A DNA stretch of 64,000 nt from Dastarcus helophoroides (GCA_028583605.1 CM053332.1:11024442-11088441), one strand, 5' to 3'. Positions 23,974 to 36,628 are shown, counted from the stretch's first letter. A program made the numbers and translations. Notes: a model not told the origin generated them from the sequence alone.

Positions 23974-24912
23974 GTCAAGAATTTCGTGTTAAAATTGAAA
24001 ATTTCACAAAAAAAGTTGAAATTAGGAAACACTGGTTCGAGGGGAAATCATTTTTATTAAATCTTTCTAACTCCCTTGAGATACAATCTGATGGTCTCTT
24101 GAGTAGATCTATCAGAAATAGTTGACTCATTCCACCCATTCGATCGATTTTGTCATTTTGGTTATCAATGTTGATCTTTTTTTAAATATATTTTTATTAT
24201 AAAGTTTTGTTTTGCGAAAATTAATTTCGCTTGGTTTATATTGATTTGTACTATACTACCGTACATTATTTTAACAGATTTCACAAATTTATCGATCTCG
24301 TGATGGTACCACTTTTGTTTTTGTGGGTGTATCACTTACCCATTTATAGAAATACAGGATACTTTACGAAAGTTGATTCTCGTTTAAAATGCCTGAATTT
24401 ACATAACGTTTATGACATGCATTTACAATTCTTCACAAAAAGTATTCAAGCCTTTATTATTCACCAAGTCAGGTTTATTATTAAAAGTGAAAAGCTTTAA
24501 CGACAAAAAGGCTCGTGCAAAAAACACGTGGCGTAATAATAAGATATAAACTGACCTTATATTGGTAATTCTAATAACTTGTTTCACTTTATAGATTATA
24601 TCGATGAACAGTTTTAAAAGTTCCTTGAAATTATGTAGTGCTAGTCGAAAGTCCTTTTTCGCTTTGACCGGTTATACTTAACTAATGAAATTTTGAGAGT
24701 GACAGTATGACAATATGAAAATGTGAAACAGTTAACGCAATCGTCGTAGATGACGTAATTGTGACCCCTATGGCCAACTGACAGCTAGTTTGAAAGATAT
24801 TTAAAAAACCTATTATTTCATCATACTAGTTTTGTGAAATTAATGGAACCGAAATTATTATTAAACGAATGCAAAATATTAAATTTTAATTCATATTGAC
24901 ACCAATAAGCTA

Positions 24913-25155
24913 AAAAATTGAAATACAAATCTTGTCCTCTGAAACCAAGAAAGATTAAAAAACACAACAAAGGTTGCTTTAACGTGTTTCGATAGCCAAC
25001 CTATCGTCTTCAGAGAGATACAAAGATGAGAGCTTGGCTATCGAAATGCTCTAGAGCAACCTTTGTTGTGTTTTTTAATCTTTCTTGGTTTCAGGGGACA
25101 AGATTTGTATTTCAATTTTTGAAGATAACCAAGGACCAGTCCGTTCCATCAAAAC
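24913..25155. mobile_element. Palindromic element, nearly complete copy
   Basis: The left arm from AAATTGAAATACAAATCTTG through TTTAACGTGTTTCGATAGCC is mirrored by the right arm from GCTATCGAAATGCTCTAGAG through TTTCTTGGTTTCAGGGGACA to CCAGTCCGTTCCATC. The centre is GTCTTCAGAGAGATAC. This is the best copy for defining the arms (about 115-140 bp). No ORF of its own. Confidence 0.85.
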
Positions 25156-25923
25156 CAATAGCTAGGCCAGAAATGGCTCTCAAACTAAAGGAACCTAAAC
25201 AGGTCATTGGTTCTCGTGTATGTGCATTGGAGTCCAACCGAAAGGAAAATAATGTACATTTGTTGTGAATGTGGCAGCGTTTGAGCCTTATTCGTATTTC
25301 CGTTGGACTCCTTTCGTCTGTCAATGTAAGCACTGCTTATTTATTTATTTTCGGAAATAGCCTAAATTTAAAATGTGAATCATACTGTCCATTTGGATTT
25401 AAAGGGTAGTACACTTGGGTTTGTTTTGCTAAATCTTTCTCGCGCTTTGCACTAAATAAATAAAGATATTTGAATAACACTCTTTTGCTTTCACCATCAG
25501 GGTTTATTTGTTTATAAGGGAAATCATCAAATAAACATCCAAGAGTTTAGTTCAATGTCAGTAATATTGATGTCTGGGATTGTACGTTTCTGGTAAACAG
25601 TTGCATTGCTTTAATTGGTCGATTGTTTTAAATAAATGAGATAAAGACATTCCTAACGTGAAGTATTAGATTTTCTGTTCAGAGAATGCTGGATTGCTAA
25701 ATATTTCGTAGTGGTTTTTGTTATTTAAAACCTTTATCTATCTATTATTTGTAGAGTTATTCCAAGTTTACCGACTATTCCCAGTTAGCTAATCCTTTAC
25801 CACTTTTCAATCAACTTTCTTCTGTCAACTTTTTTTTATCGACAAACAATAAAGATACAGAGAATGCTTTGCTGTTTTCAAAATCCTACTCATATTTTCT
25901 GTACGATTATTATTAGGGCGACC

Positions 25924-26526
25924 TAAACTGTATCCACCCTATAGCGAATTTCGAAATCCTACACAAAATTCGTTATAGAGAGGTTTTCATTATAGGGAGG
26001 TAGCTTTAAAAATACCCAAAACATATGTAAAAGTTCAGATAGAGATTACAAACTTGTTGTCGATGTATTTTTTTTTAACCCTAATTATAACACTATTGAT
26101 CAATTGAACTTTTTCGCTGAGCATTGAAGCTTTTTTCTTAGACATTTTTTTGCTTTTTTACTCTTGTTACTTTCTTACTCTTCTGGTATAAACAACTCAA
26201 CTAAAAAAAAGCAAATCTTTTTGTGCTGACAGGCAAACTAGTCATTAGCATAAGGTATCCCAAAAATTAAGAAATTTCTCTGAACCGATTCCCATAAAAA
26301 ACTCATTAAACCTTAGAAAGTCATTAGGATCCCAAAAATTAAAAAAAATTTCTAAACGGAGCATTTAAAAACTAATTAAACCTTGGTACAAAAATTCTTT
26401 CTATGGATGTGTTGCGTTCGTTAAATGGTATGTGTAAATTTGCTTAAAATGCTGCTTTCTGTAAAAAAGGTCGTTATATAGGGGAATTGGGTATACGAAG
26501 GTTCGTTATAAGGAGGTTTGACTGTA
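25924..26526. mobile_element. Possible pogo/Tigger-like MITE
   Basis: The right end, complemented, reads ACAGTCAAACCTCCTTATAA followed by CGAAC, a style typical of pogo/Tigger ends. The left end ACTGTATCCACCCTATAGCG is a poor but recognisable inverted partner. GTTATA(G/A)GGAGGT words recur just inside both ends. No transposase frame. Confidence 0.4.
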
Positions 26527-26559
26527 TTTATTTTGTGATGAAGTAGGGAGGCAGGATAG

Positions 26560-28560
26560 TACAAAAAAGTTTAAAGTTTATAACAAAAACTACTCGAAAT
26601 GTTTAGAAATTAAAATTAAAATGTTGAAAAAAAACCCAAAATATCAAGAGAGTTTCGAAATTTGTAGAACTAAAAAAACTTGAAATATATGAGGTTGAAA
26701 TCTTAATAAAAGTATCCAAACTTTTATATTAAAATTATAACAAGATATTCGAGTTTAACGAAATTTTAGTAATAAAAACTTGCAATTATAATGAAAAAAC
26801 CCAAATTTTCGAATAACTGCGAGTTCAGAATTAATACAAAAAGTTGAGGCTCCTAGCGAACAACTAGGAAAAAGGTAAAAGAGAAGAGAATTTTGTCAAA
26901 AAAAGTTGAAGTTTCCATTTTATATTAAAAAAATTGTGCTTTCGAATTTATAATCGAAATCTGTTGCGCAAGTGAAAATGGGAATTGTGGACAAAAATCG
27001 ATATTTTGGAAAAAGTAAGGTTTAAACTAAAATGTATTTTGAGAAAAAAAAATTCGACCAGAACATAATAAAATTGTCTGGAAATTTTGGTAAAAAAGTC
27101 GACTTTTCGAGTCAAAATTTCAAAAAAAAAATGAGCAATTCTAAAAAAACAAAGAAAAATTGAGAATTTCAAATCGAATTTTTAAGAAAAAAGGTAAATT
27201 TTGGAAAATGTCAAAATGTTATGAAAATTGAAATTAAAAAAAGTAAAAAAAAAAGTAAGGATTTTTAAAAAAAGAGTGAGAATTTTGAAAAATGGGCAAA
27301 AATATTGGATGATAAATTTTGAAAAAATGTCGAGATTTGAAATCCTTAAAATTTTCAAATAAGTTTTTTGAAGTTTTACTAATTTTCAAATATAATTACG
27401 CTTTTCAGAAAAGTTAACATTTTCAGAAGTCGAAATTTTGGGGAAAAATGTGGAATTTAAAAAAAGGAAAAATTTTGATACTTAAAAATAATCAAAATTT
27501 TGAAAATAAAGGTCGAAATTTTTGAATAGTTCTGCTTTTAAAAGAAAAAATTGAATGATCTAAAATAATTTTAAAATTCGAGATTTTAAAAAATAGAAAA
27601 TTTGAAGAAACGGCGACATTTGTTTCGACATATTTTAAACCAATATTTTGAATAAATACAGAGATTTAAAAAAGTTGAAATTTTAAAAATAGAAATTTAA
27701 AAAAATCGAAAGTCGTAAATGTTGAAATTTAAAATTTCGGAATATTTCGAAAATTTCAAGAAATTCCAAACATCTAAAAAAGTCAAAGCTTTCAAAAATG
27801 TCTACATTTCAAAAGAAGTCCAAATTTTGAAAAAGCGAAATTAAAGTCTTAACTTTCAAAAAATTCGGAGATCTAAAAAAGTTGAGATTTTGAAAATAGA
27901 AATAAAAAAAAATTGAAAGTCGAAAACGTTGAAATTTCAAATTAAAATTGTTGGAATATTGCGAAAATTTCAAAAAATTCCAAACATCTAAAAAAGTCAA
28001 AACTTTCAAAAATGTCGACATTTCGAAGAAGTCCAAATTTAATTTTAAAAAAAGTATTATTTGTCACAGGGACTAGAAATTTTAAATGATGCATAAATTA
28101 TCAAAAAATACAAATTCATACTTTTGGGAAAAATTCAAATCTTCAAAAATGTCGAAATTTTCCAAAAAAAAATTTAAACTTTGATAAGGAGTCTACATTT
28201 TGAAATGGAAGCAAAATTTCGAGAAAAGTCAACCTTTTCAGTACTCGACATTTTCAAACAAATTGAAAGTTTAAAAACCAAAATTTTGAAAATAGTCGAT
28301 ATTCTTCAAGTCCTAGTTCTGAAAAAAGTGAAATTTTGGAAAAGTCGAAATTTAAACAAAAATCTGGCTTCCAAAAACAATAGTTTTAAAAAGTCAAAAT
28401 ATTGAAAAATTAAAGTTATCAAAAATCAAATTTTCAGGAAGACATTTTCCGAAATACTAAATTTTCAGAAAAATTGAAAATTTTAAAGTAGAAATTTAGA
28501 GAGGCGAAAATTCCAAATACCTCGAAATTTTTAAAACTATTTAAGATTTCCCAAAAAACA
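26560..28560. repeat. TCGAAA-type array with a 214-bp tandem duplication
   Basis: A-rich on the + strand throughout. The phrase TTCCAAACATCTAAAAAAGT recurs 214 bases apart (about 27764 and 27978), with matching sequence over both units (about 27650-28040). Confidence 0.7.
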
Positions 28561-28674
28561 AGTCGAAATGGGAGCTATTCAGACTAAAATCATCAGCTTT
28601 GCTGTGATTTTCTATCAGCACTTTTCGATTGATATGTTTGACTATGAATTCTTCGATCTTTTATGAATTTTAAA

Positions 28675-28901
28675 TTTTGGTGGGACAGACTGGTCCTTGA
28701 TTATCTTAAAAAATTGAAATACAAATCTTATCCCTTGAAATCAAAAAAGATTAAAAATACAACAAAGAGAGAGAGACAGAGAGAGAGCCAGAGAGAGAGA
28801 ATCTCTCTGAAGATGCTAGCTTGACCATTGAAACGCGTTAGAGTAACCTTTGCTGTGTCTTTAATATTTCTTGGTTTCAGGGGACAAGATTTGTATTTCA
28901 A
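28675..28901. mobile_element. Palindromic element with (GA)n in its centre
   Basis: The left terminus GGTGGGACAGACTGGTCCTT and the right arm ending TTTCTTGGTTTCAGGGGACA are present. The inner left arm is replaced by a GAGAGA run at 28763-28803. Confidence 0.75.
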
Positions 28902-30959
28902 TCAAATCTAAATTTGCAAAAATTTCAAAATATCTCGAAAAGTCAAAATGCAAAATTTAGAAGAGAAGTTGATTTAGAATTTTCCTAAAATTAATTTTAT
29001 TCGAGCAAATGACTTATATCTGCTTGGTATTTAGAATGGGGTTGAATTCCGCTTTGTCTCCCCCTGGCTACATACCTATATAGTGGTTGGACAGCGACTG
29101 AATGTAACATTAAACTAACTTGAAATGTAGACCCTGCAGGTTAAAAAGACATTTTTCGAAAATTCATTTTATCAGTAAATTAAATTTTTTTTTGCTATAC
29201 AATTTTGGTCATACAATTTTTGTCTCCCCAAAATTTGACTACCTGTGTGTTGGACACCCAATAAAACACCGGTGGGAACGGCCCTGATTATTATTTCCCG
29301 AATTATTGATTACCAAACTCAAAATTTAAAAATTATGTTTTTGTTTTAAATGACCATAATTTTAGCGAAAAATCATGATATAGGTCTCAAAGATCAGTCA
29401 AATTAAAGAGAATTAATTATGATGGAATTACTCGAAAAAATATATTGAAAAATGTTTAGCCAATGGTTTCTTTATGGATAATAAAAAAATCCTGACACAA
29501 AAAAATGAACTTAATATCTAAAAACTTTGGACTTCAATTTGCTTTTTTTATTTTCTCTACATATGATCACTTTTTTCCGACCTACAACCTTTTGAAAATG
29601 GCTTAATTTCCCTTTCTAATGTAAACAAAACATTCTTTTAAATATGTATATTTTAAACCTACTGAAAATTGTGGTTAATGCTCTACCAATGCTGCTGTGC
29701 CTGGAATTGAACGGATGTGATGATGCTAAAAGCGTTCAGATAAATAGCATTTTATCGTTATTAAAAGTGGAGTCGATGTCAGTCATTGTACTACAGACCA
29801 AATTATCATATCTAAGCTGAAAGAGCAGTAGGCGAAACGACTAAAATACAGTCATTTCCTTTTTGCATAATTATAATTTTCAACTTCGTTCCTGGCTTCT
29901 AAATATAAACACAAGTAGCTTTCAATTGCAAGTGTTAATTTAAAATGAAACTCTCTTTGAGTTTTGAAATCATACATAAGATCTGTATAGATGTTTAGTT
30001 GTAATATTTTCAAGTACTAGTTTTAGGAACCTGATCAACGATGGAAGTTAATTTGAGCTATTGTCGTGTTATTCTGATTTAAATTAGTAAATTTACATTG
30101 GACCTTGAGTATAATGGAACGCCTAGCTTTTGTTGTAAACTTGCACGTTCCAAGAATGAAACCCTTGTAAATGGAAAGACAAATCACATTCAGTCCGCAT
30201 AATAATTATTTAATTTAAGTAATAGAGTCAATTATGTTAAAAGAATAGACTTATGAGCTATCAAATTAAGTAATTACTGTTAGGGTTTAATGTGTTTAAT
30301 AAAAAAATTACAAGTAATTAAATTTTATTTTTCTTTGCGTGGGAGCAACTACAATACTCATCCCTTACAAAGAAAGTAAAAGCTTACAACTAATAATGAA
30401 GAAGAAAGATTCATAAATATTATATTTTTTGATAAGAATAACATTTTCACACCATTAAATAAATAATAAATGCATCTTGAAACTTCAGTCTAACCACAGC
30501 AGTTAAATTAGCATTATTCAAGTAAGACCATTACAATAGTTAGGAGAAAAAATGTTACTACCATTTTGATTTAAGCGCAATAGTACAATGATCAATTTGC
30601 AATATTAATCCAGGTATTCAAGTGGTGTATATTTTAATAATTTATTTTAAATAATTTTTGTTGTTGCCATTCATTCATAGCAGAAGGATCTTTTGGTTGT
30701 TTAAGGTTTGTTAATCAAAAACATAAGCCGTGCAATTTTTTTTATTTAACCAGGCATGTGTAAATTATTGTTCGCCTCTGATATTGCACATTTTCCAACT
30801 TTTTAATTTATCGGCAAATATAATTTTGAACACCAGCTTAGCCATATTTTACTGGTTTTTTAATTTAAAAAAAATAATACACATAAAAACAAACAACATA
30901 CTAATTAATATAATAGCAGAGTATTTGGTTTCAGCTTTGAAAATGTCTGAATTTAGAAA

Positions 30960-32255
30960 ATAAGGTCAATATTTAAAGATTTAAGGTTAAATTTTGAGAA
31001 AAGAATTTCAAGTTCAAATTCGAAATATTTGAGTTTTTGATAAATATGGAAAAAGTTGCGAAAATTTGAAAAAAAGTCAAATTTTTAGAATCAAAATTTT
31101 CAAAAATGTCGAATCCTATAAAAAGTTAAATAAGGCGATGATTTAAAAAAAAAGAAAAAATTTTGAAAAACTTCGTCATTTTAAAAACGTCGAAAATTTT
31201 TAAGTCAAACATTTCAAAAAGATCCAAATCTTGAAGAAATTTCGAAATTTCAAAAAATGACAAAATTTGCCTAAGTTAAAACTTTTAAGAAAAATTTTAA
31301 AATTATTACCAGAAAGTCGAAATTTTGAAAATACTGTACATTTCTGAAAAGTCAAAATATTGAAAAATTGTCAAAAGATTTTAAAAAAAGGAAACTTTGA
31401 ACAAAAGTCAAAAGTTTCAAAAATGTAATAAATGGAGCAGAATAATTGGAAAATTTTGAAAAATGGATTTTTGAAAAAGTGTAGAACATTTTAAAAGCCG
31501 ACATTGAGAAAAGTTTTGAAAAGAGGCGCGAAAATTTGAAAAAAATGCAAATTTTTAGAATCAAAATTTTCAAAAATGTCGAAACTCATACAAATGATAA
31601 TAAAGCAAAGATTTTCAAAATTTTGAAAAACTTCGTAATTTTAAACAAGTCGAAAACTATTAAAATAGTCGAACATTTCAACATGGGGGCCAAATCTTCC
31701 AGCAGAAATTTCGAAATGTCAAAAAATGCCGAAATTTTCATAAAAAGTTAAAATTTTCAAAAAAAAACATTAGAATTTTCATAAAGTCAAATTTTGAAAA
31801 GACTCGTATAATTTTAAAAACGGAAAATATTGAAAAATAATCAAAAAATTTGAACAAAAGTCAAAAGTTTCAAAAATTCAAAAATGGAGCCGTTTTCAAA
31901 AATTCCAATTTTTTAAAAAACAAAGTTTTGAAAAATGGATTTTAGAAAAAATGTCAAAATTGTAAAACCGAAATTTTCAAAAAAAATTAAAATTTTGGAG
32001 AAGGGGTAAAAAGAGTTGAATTTTTAAAATCAGAATTTTCAAAATTGGCAAAAATTTTATCAAAATTTAAAATCTCAAATAAAGTGAAGTGTCGATGTTT
32101 TAAAAATTTTCGTAATTTTAAAAAAGTGAGAAAGTTTTTACGGTAATCGAACCTTTCAAAATAGAAAAACACATTTTAAAGAAATTTCGAAATTTCAAAA
32201 AATGTCGAAATTTTCGAGGAGGTCGAACCTATAAAAAAGTCGAAATTTTAATTTT
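30960..32255. repeat. Three tandem ~470-bp units of TCGAAA-type sequence
   Basis: The landmark TTTTTAGAATCAAAATTTTC lies at about 31082 and 31552, with a weaker third copy near 32020, so the spacing is about 470 bp. Downstream AACTTCGTAATTTTAAA and GAAATTTCGAAATTTCAAAA segments follow in the same order in each unit. A-rich polarity; no bounding termini seen. Confidence 0.7.
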
Positions 32256-32817
32256 ATATTTTCTTAATTTATTTAAAAAATTTTTCATGTCTAATTTTGG
32301 TCTTCTATATTTCATTTTTTTTCCTATTCTATGTAAAATAAACTTTTGTCAACTGTCATGAGGTGACGTTTTAAATAAATTTAGATATCACGTATTCATA
32401 TTTCAAAAAAATGTTTCAGAATATTGTCAACATTCATCAATAAAAATTTAAATATTTACAAACTGGGTCGCTGAAATGTCAGATAAAATTAATAAACATT
32501 TAATTTTAAGGTTAGGAATTTTGCAAAACAGCCACACTTTAAGAAAAAGTCGACAGTTTTAATAACGTCCCTTTGAAAAAAACCAATCCAAATTGTGAAA
32601 TAAAATCGTAAAAAACTTTCAACCTTTCAAAACACTCTGCATTTGCAAAAACCAAAAGAAATTCTAATTTTATTTCACAATATTTAATTATTTTAAAATT
32701 TTAATTGTTAGATTCGGATCACCCTTCCACAATTTAAACACCAATAAAGGTAGCGACACACAAATTATAAAAATAACACAAATTTCAAAATATTAATTGA
32801 ATGAATGTTAAAATAGG

Positions 32818-34011
32818 TAGGGGAAAGGGGGGCAGAATTCAACCTTGGGGCACATTCAACCAAGCCCTCTTAAAGGACACCCTGATTTAAATTTAGCTTC
32901 ATAAGACTTCTATGTAGCTTTTCATACGTAAGAACACTCACCAGGGAAGTTACATTACTCTACATGTTCATTTTTTAGTGTTTAAACTAATTGAGCAAAA
33001 ATCAGAGTTTAAGTTAATTTTTTGATTTTCAATTTTTTTACACGAATTTTCTAAATTTGATCTATAAAGGGCTGCATTCGATATATGTTAAATGATAGAT
33101 TGGTAATATTTATAGTACCCCAAGCGTAAAATTATAGACAGTGAAAAAAAATATATTTTTTCAAAAATTTAACATAGGGCAGATTCGACTAGCGTTGGAT
33201 GGGACAATTTCAACCAATGGCTTAGTATGTTCTGGCAATCTTAGCGTGGTTTTTGTACCATAACGTAACTTTTTCTGTTACCGGAGTATTGTATTATTTA
33301 CGATGATTATAAATTATGGAAAAAAATTGATTTTGAAGTTTGATGAGTGTACGTTAAAAAAAAAATTAAAGCTGTTTAAATGTGATTTCCAACTGGTGAC
33401 ATTTCCGCTAAAAACATATGAAATGCTGTGTAGGAAAAGAATTAAACAAAATTAATTCAAATGTCAAATTAAATTTTTGTGTCAAAAACACTGAGTCACA
33501 TGTATCTGTTGGTCAATGATATATCACCAGCTGATCAAGATAACATAGTTTTAAAGTTCTCAAGTCCAAATTCTGCAGAAAATGTCCTTTTTGTTTAAGG
33601 TTATTACAATGTTTACGAACACCAACGTTATTGTCTTTAATCTTACTTCAAACATGTTTCGCCAATTTTTTATTTCACTTCCAAAATACGTAATGAACTT
33701 ATTTAAAGTAAAAAAAAACCATTTTTGTTTAACCGTATAAAAATAATATATATTTATATCGTATGGTTGAAATTACCCCATCATTTGATTGAATGTACCC
33801 CGCTAGTGGGGCAGTTTGAACCATTTCTAAGGTTGTTTTTAAACGCTGATTGTTGGTAGTAAAATTACTTTTAAATCACTGAAAGTTAGTCAGTCTTATA
33901 AATAAAGGTTTATAGAATACTACCCAGCCCGTAGTTACCAGATTTTTCTAATACAATTTCAAAAATGGCACATTGAATAAAAAATAGTTGATTCTGCCCC
34001 CCTTTCCCCTA
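32818..34011. mobile_element. 1.2-kb DNA transposon with perfect 19-bp inverted ends, TA-flanked
   Basis: The left end GGGGAAAGGGGGGCAGAAT is mirrored exactly by ATTCTGCCCCCCTTTCCCC at the right, each directly flanked by TA. TA duplication is the rule for Tc1/mariner-type elements. The interior repeats the theme GGGGCA..TTCAACC in both orientations (32855, 33175, 33775-33825), possibly sub-terminal binding sites. No transposase ORF, so it is non-autonomous. Confidence 0.7.
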
Positions 34012-34417
34012 ATGATATATCGGTTAATTGAACAGAAATATCGAATTAACCCACAACGAATCCACTTCCGCCTAGGTCCGAGTGACGCTGGAAGAGTATC
34101 CCCGTAGCCGGGACAAGCGATGGTTGGGATTCTTTTTTGGTTGTTTGGCGCCACGAAATATAAACAATGCAGGCCAATTCGTTGCTTACAATATAAAATG
34201 TCCAACTGAAAAAGTGATATTCTCAAAAACAAAGATGAAATATTGAGAAAAAAAAAAGAAAATTTATAAACATTCCCGATCAGTTTTTCCCCGTTTATAA
34301 AATGTACCACAAACTGTTGGTATTATTCCAGAAGATATGGAATGGAATACTTGAAACATGGTAATCGATAAAAGAGTTCAAAAGCAAAGAGTTGCTGCCT
34401 TTGATTTTTTTTTAATT

Positions 34418-34752
34418 GAAATCTCTCTTAAGTGGACACCTTCGGGACTCCGAAATTGTCCGCCTAGTGAGGATGTCCGTTCATGAGAGGTTGTAACCAA
34501 ATTTTCTTTGATTATTCATTATGTCTTTCTTCCAAATCATCAAAAATTTTATACTTTCGACTTCTGCATAATCGACAGGAATTAATTCATTATCATCTTA
34601 TAATATTAAGTTAGCATCGATGTTAATGATAATAACGTTTCAACGTTTTCAATGAATATTGCTTCAGAGATCCATACAGCATCGAACTACGAAAAACTGT
34701 CGGCTTAATGACAGTTGTTCGCTCATTGTAGGTGTCCATTAAGAGAAATTTC
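34418..34752. mobile_element. Short MITE with ~20-bp inverted ends
   Basis: Left GAAATCTCTCTTAAGTGGAC and the complement of the right end GAAATTTCTCTTAATGGACA match with a few changes. CTTAA(G)TGGACACC is a style seen in pogo/Tigger-type elements (tentative). No ORF. Confidence 0.5.
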
Positions 34753-35095
34753 ACTTTTTTCGTTAAACACAAGTAATACAGGAAACTATGGGTAAAAACT
34801 CGGTAATATCCATATTTTCGTAAAGGAGATGGATTACCATCAATAGTGGAAAGTATCGATCTTAATTGAGTGCTAGGCGTTACTACTAACGACAAAATCG
34901 ATGAAGGGATAAGGAGTCGAAAAGATTGCCACTTCCTCTCCTGTCACTGCTACCTAATTAATAAAATTGAGCGGCGAAGTATTCAAATTACTCATCGGGA
35001 TTTGGAAAACTAATTTTAATTTTATATTTGATTTGCTCATGTACTGTATGTTTTGAATTTTACCTTCAGCTTCAAGATTTTCTTTTCTTTTTCAG

Positions 35096-35251
35096 GGTGG
35101 TTTTCACACCGAGCATTTAGTGATAATCTTAGATATAGATGGAGAAGACTTAACTTTAGACTTAGTATTAAACAACAAATTATTACCCAAGAGCTTCTTT
35201 CACAGAGTACAGCAGGATGGAAGTCACGTAGTCAAGAATTTTTCCGCTGAG
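35096..35251 (+). CDS. ADAM exon b: prodomain
   Basis: Acceptor TTTCTTTTTCAG, donor GAG|GTAAGT, 52 codons in phase 0, residues 34-85. It reads GGFHTEHLVIILDIDGEDL, then LVLNNKLLPKSFF, the Pep_M12B prodomain pattern in which an extended strand is followed by L-x-L-x-x-N-x-x-L. The neighbouring frame is also open but contradicts the exon phases. Confidence 0.88.
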
Positions 35252-35571
35252 GTAAGTATAGGTTTCTAAAGCATTATTATCCCCCGAACAAGTACATAAA
35301 GTATAATTATTAATAATTATTGATTTTAATACATATTATTGCAAACAAAATGGTCATTATTGTACCGTGATTAAATTTTCTGCACAATTTGCCAGAATGC
35401 TTGTCCTTGAAAGAGTCCGACCTTAACCAATAAATAATAAAAATATAAAATAAAAATAAATATTCCGTAATTAATTTTAGTTGCAGAACATTTTGTTAAA
35501 TAGTTTTTGGTACTTTTGGCAGTTTTTTATACTGTTTTGTGTCAATTACATCGCATGAATCTTTTTTGCAG
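35252..35571 (+). other. Intron, no other feature
   Basis: A 320-bp AT-rich intron with GTAAGT and TTTTTTGCAG ends. Confidence 0.8.
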
Positions 35572-35844
35572 GAGATGGATCATTGCCATTATGGTGGAAA
35601 AGTCAGAGGTAAAACGAAATCTTGGGTGGCATTGTCCACATGTGATGGATTATCTGGTGTTATCTATGATGGCGAAGAATTTCATTACATCGAAAAAGAC
35701 ACCAGAGTTATTAAAACTAGTTTAGACACTCCTCACTTTTTATATAAGCATTCCGACCTAGTCGTACATAACAAGACCTGTGGTTACACAGGTGATGCTC
35801 ACATCAGTTCACCACATGATCACCATGATAATAGAATGTTAAGA
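35572..35844 (+). CDS. ADAM exon c: prodomain with cysteine-switch candidate
   Basis: 91 codons in phase 0, residues 86-176, starting EMDHCHYGGKVRGKTKSWVA. The DHCHYxGxVRG and LSTCDGLSGVI motifs are hallmarks of ADAM prodomains. KTCGYTGD (about 148-155) is the probable cysteine-switch Cys that holds the zinc in the latent enzyme. The exon ends ..MLR, supplying the first arginine of a furin site completed in the next exon. Confidence 0.92.
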
Positions 35845-36628
35845 GTAAGTATCTTATTTGCAAGTAATATTGGCCTCTTTACCGAGATTTTTATCACATA
35901 CGTTCGTTTTCCTTGAAATATCACTTCTTGTGCAACAATCAGTAGTCAAAGATTACTAGCCTGAAGCGAATTTTTTATTGGCAAATTTGGTATAGAGAGT
36001 TATTAGGAAATACTTCTGAAGTTTATGGTATAAAGATAACGTATAACCAATTGTATTTTTAATTACTATAGTCTTGTAAAAGCTGAAAGTTCTAAAATTA
36101 AAGTATTTGTATGTGAAAGAGGGAACTGTGACATAAACATTGATTTAAGTTGTTAAAATTGAGTTTCATGTCATTTAAATTAAGTATTACGACAAGATTA
36201 TATTGTAATTTGCAAAGTTTAGTAAAAATTTTTTATACATAAAGTAAAAAGTATGGAATTATGCAGATAAAATGAAAATTGCTGTTGTAAACAATCCTTG
36301 ATTAGATCGAATTTGATTTTTAAAAGTTCATCTTATTTATAACTGTTGTCACTGGGTAGTCTTTACAAATTATAACATCATAGTAATTTTTTTACATTGG
36401 ACTTGTTATTTTTTAACGTGGTTGGAAAGCACCTGACTTGACAAGGATATTTTTCGAGATAATTGAGTTTAAAGTGAAAGCCATGTGTTTTTCAAATACA
36501 CACTATACAAATTTCATGCTAAGCTATGGCGCTTCAACGTTATTTATACATTTTAGTTTATTATTTCTATCGTCTTAGGTCATTTTTAATAAAATTAGTT
36601 ATAAAAATAAGCTATATTTAAAAATTCA
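35845..36628 (+). other. Intron start, nothing recognised
   Basis: AT-rich intronic DNA before the LINE pair; no repeats or ORFs noted. Confidence 0.5.

Larger units (their letters stand above)
25914..29286. mobile_element. Possible hAT-like element carrying a TCGAAA array
   Basis: The right end ..GGTGGGAACGGCCCTG is a hAT-type terminus (CAGGGCCGT on the other strand, like the 39268 element) and is followed by ATTATTAT. The same eight bases precede TAGGGCGACC at 25914. The duplication is simple sequence and the left end matches poorly, so the left boundary is uncertain. The body holds a pogo-like element at the left, the array at 26560-28560 and a palindromic element. Confidence 0.35.
18975..35095 (+). 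other. 16.1-kb intron of the ADAM gene
   Basis: Both neighbours are phase 0 at this junction (AAC|GT...AG|GGT). The intron holds no other recognisable host gene. It is almost wholly transposon and array sequence, itemised separately. Stretches with nothing recognised are 18975-19520, 24030-24900, 25160-25905, 29295-30955, 32260-32810, 34012-34417 and 34753-35095. Confidence 0.7.

Noticed and set aside
33948..34310. 120-codon minus-strand open frame
   Set aside because: It crosses the right end of the TA-flanked element, has no domain and is low-complexity Phe/Leu/Ile-rich.
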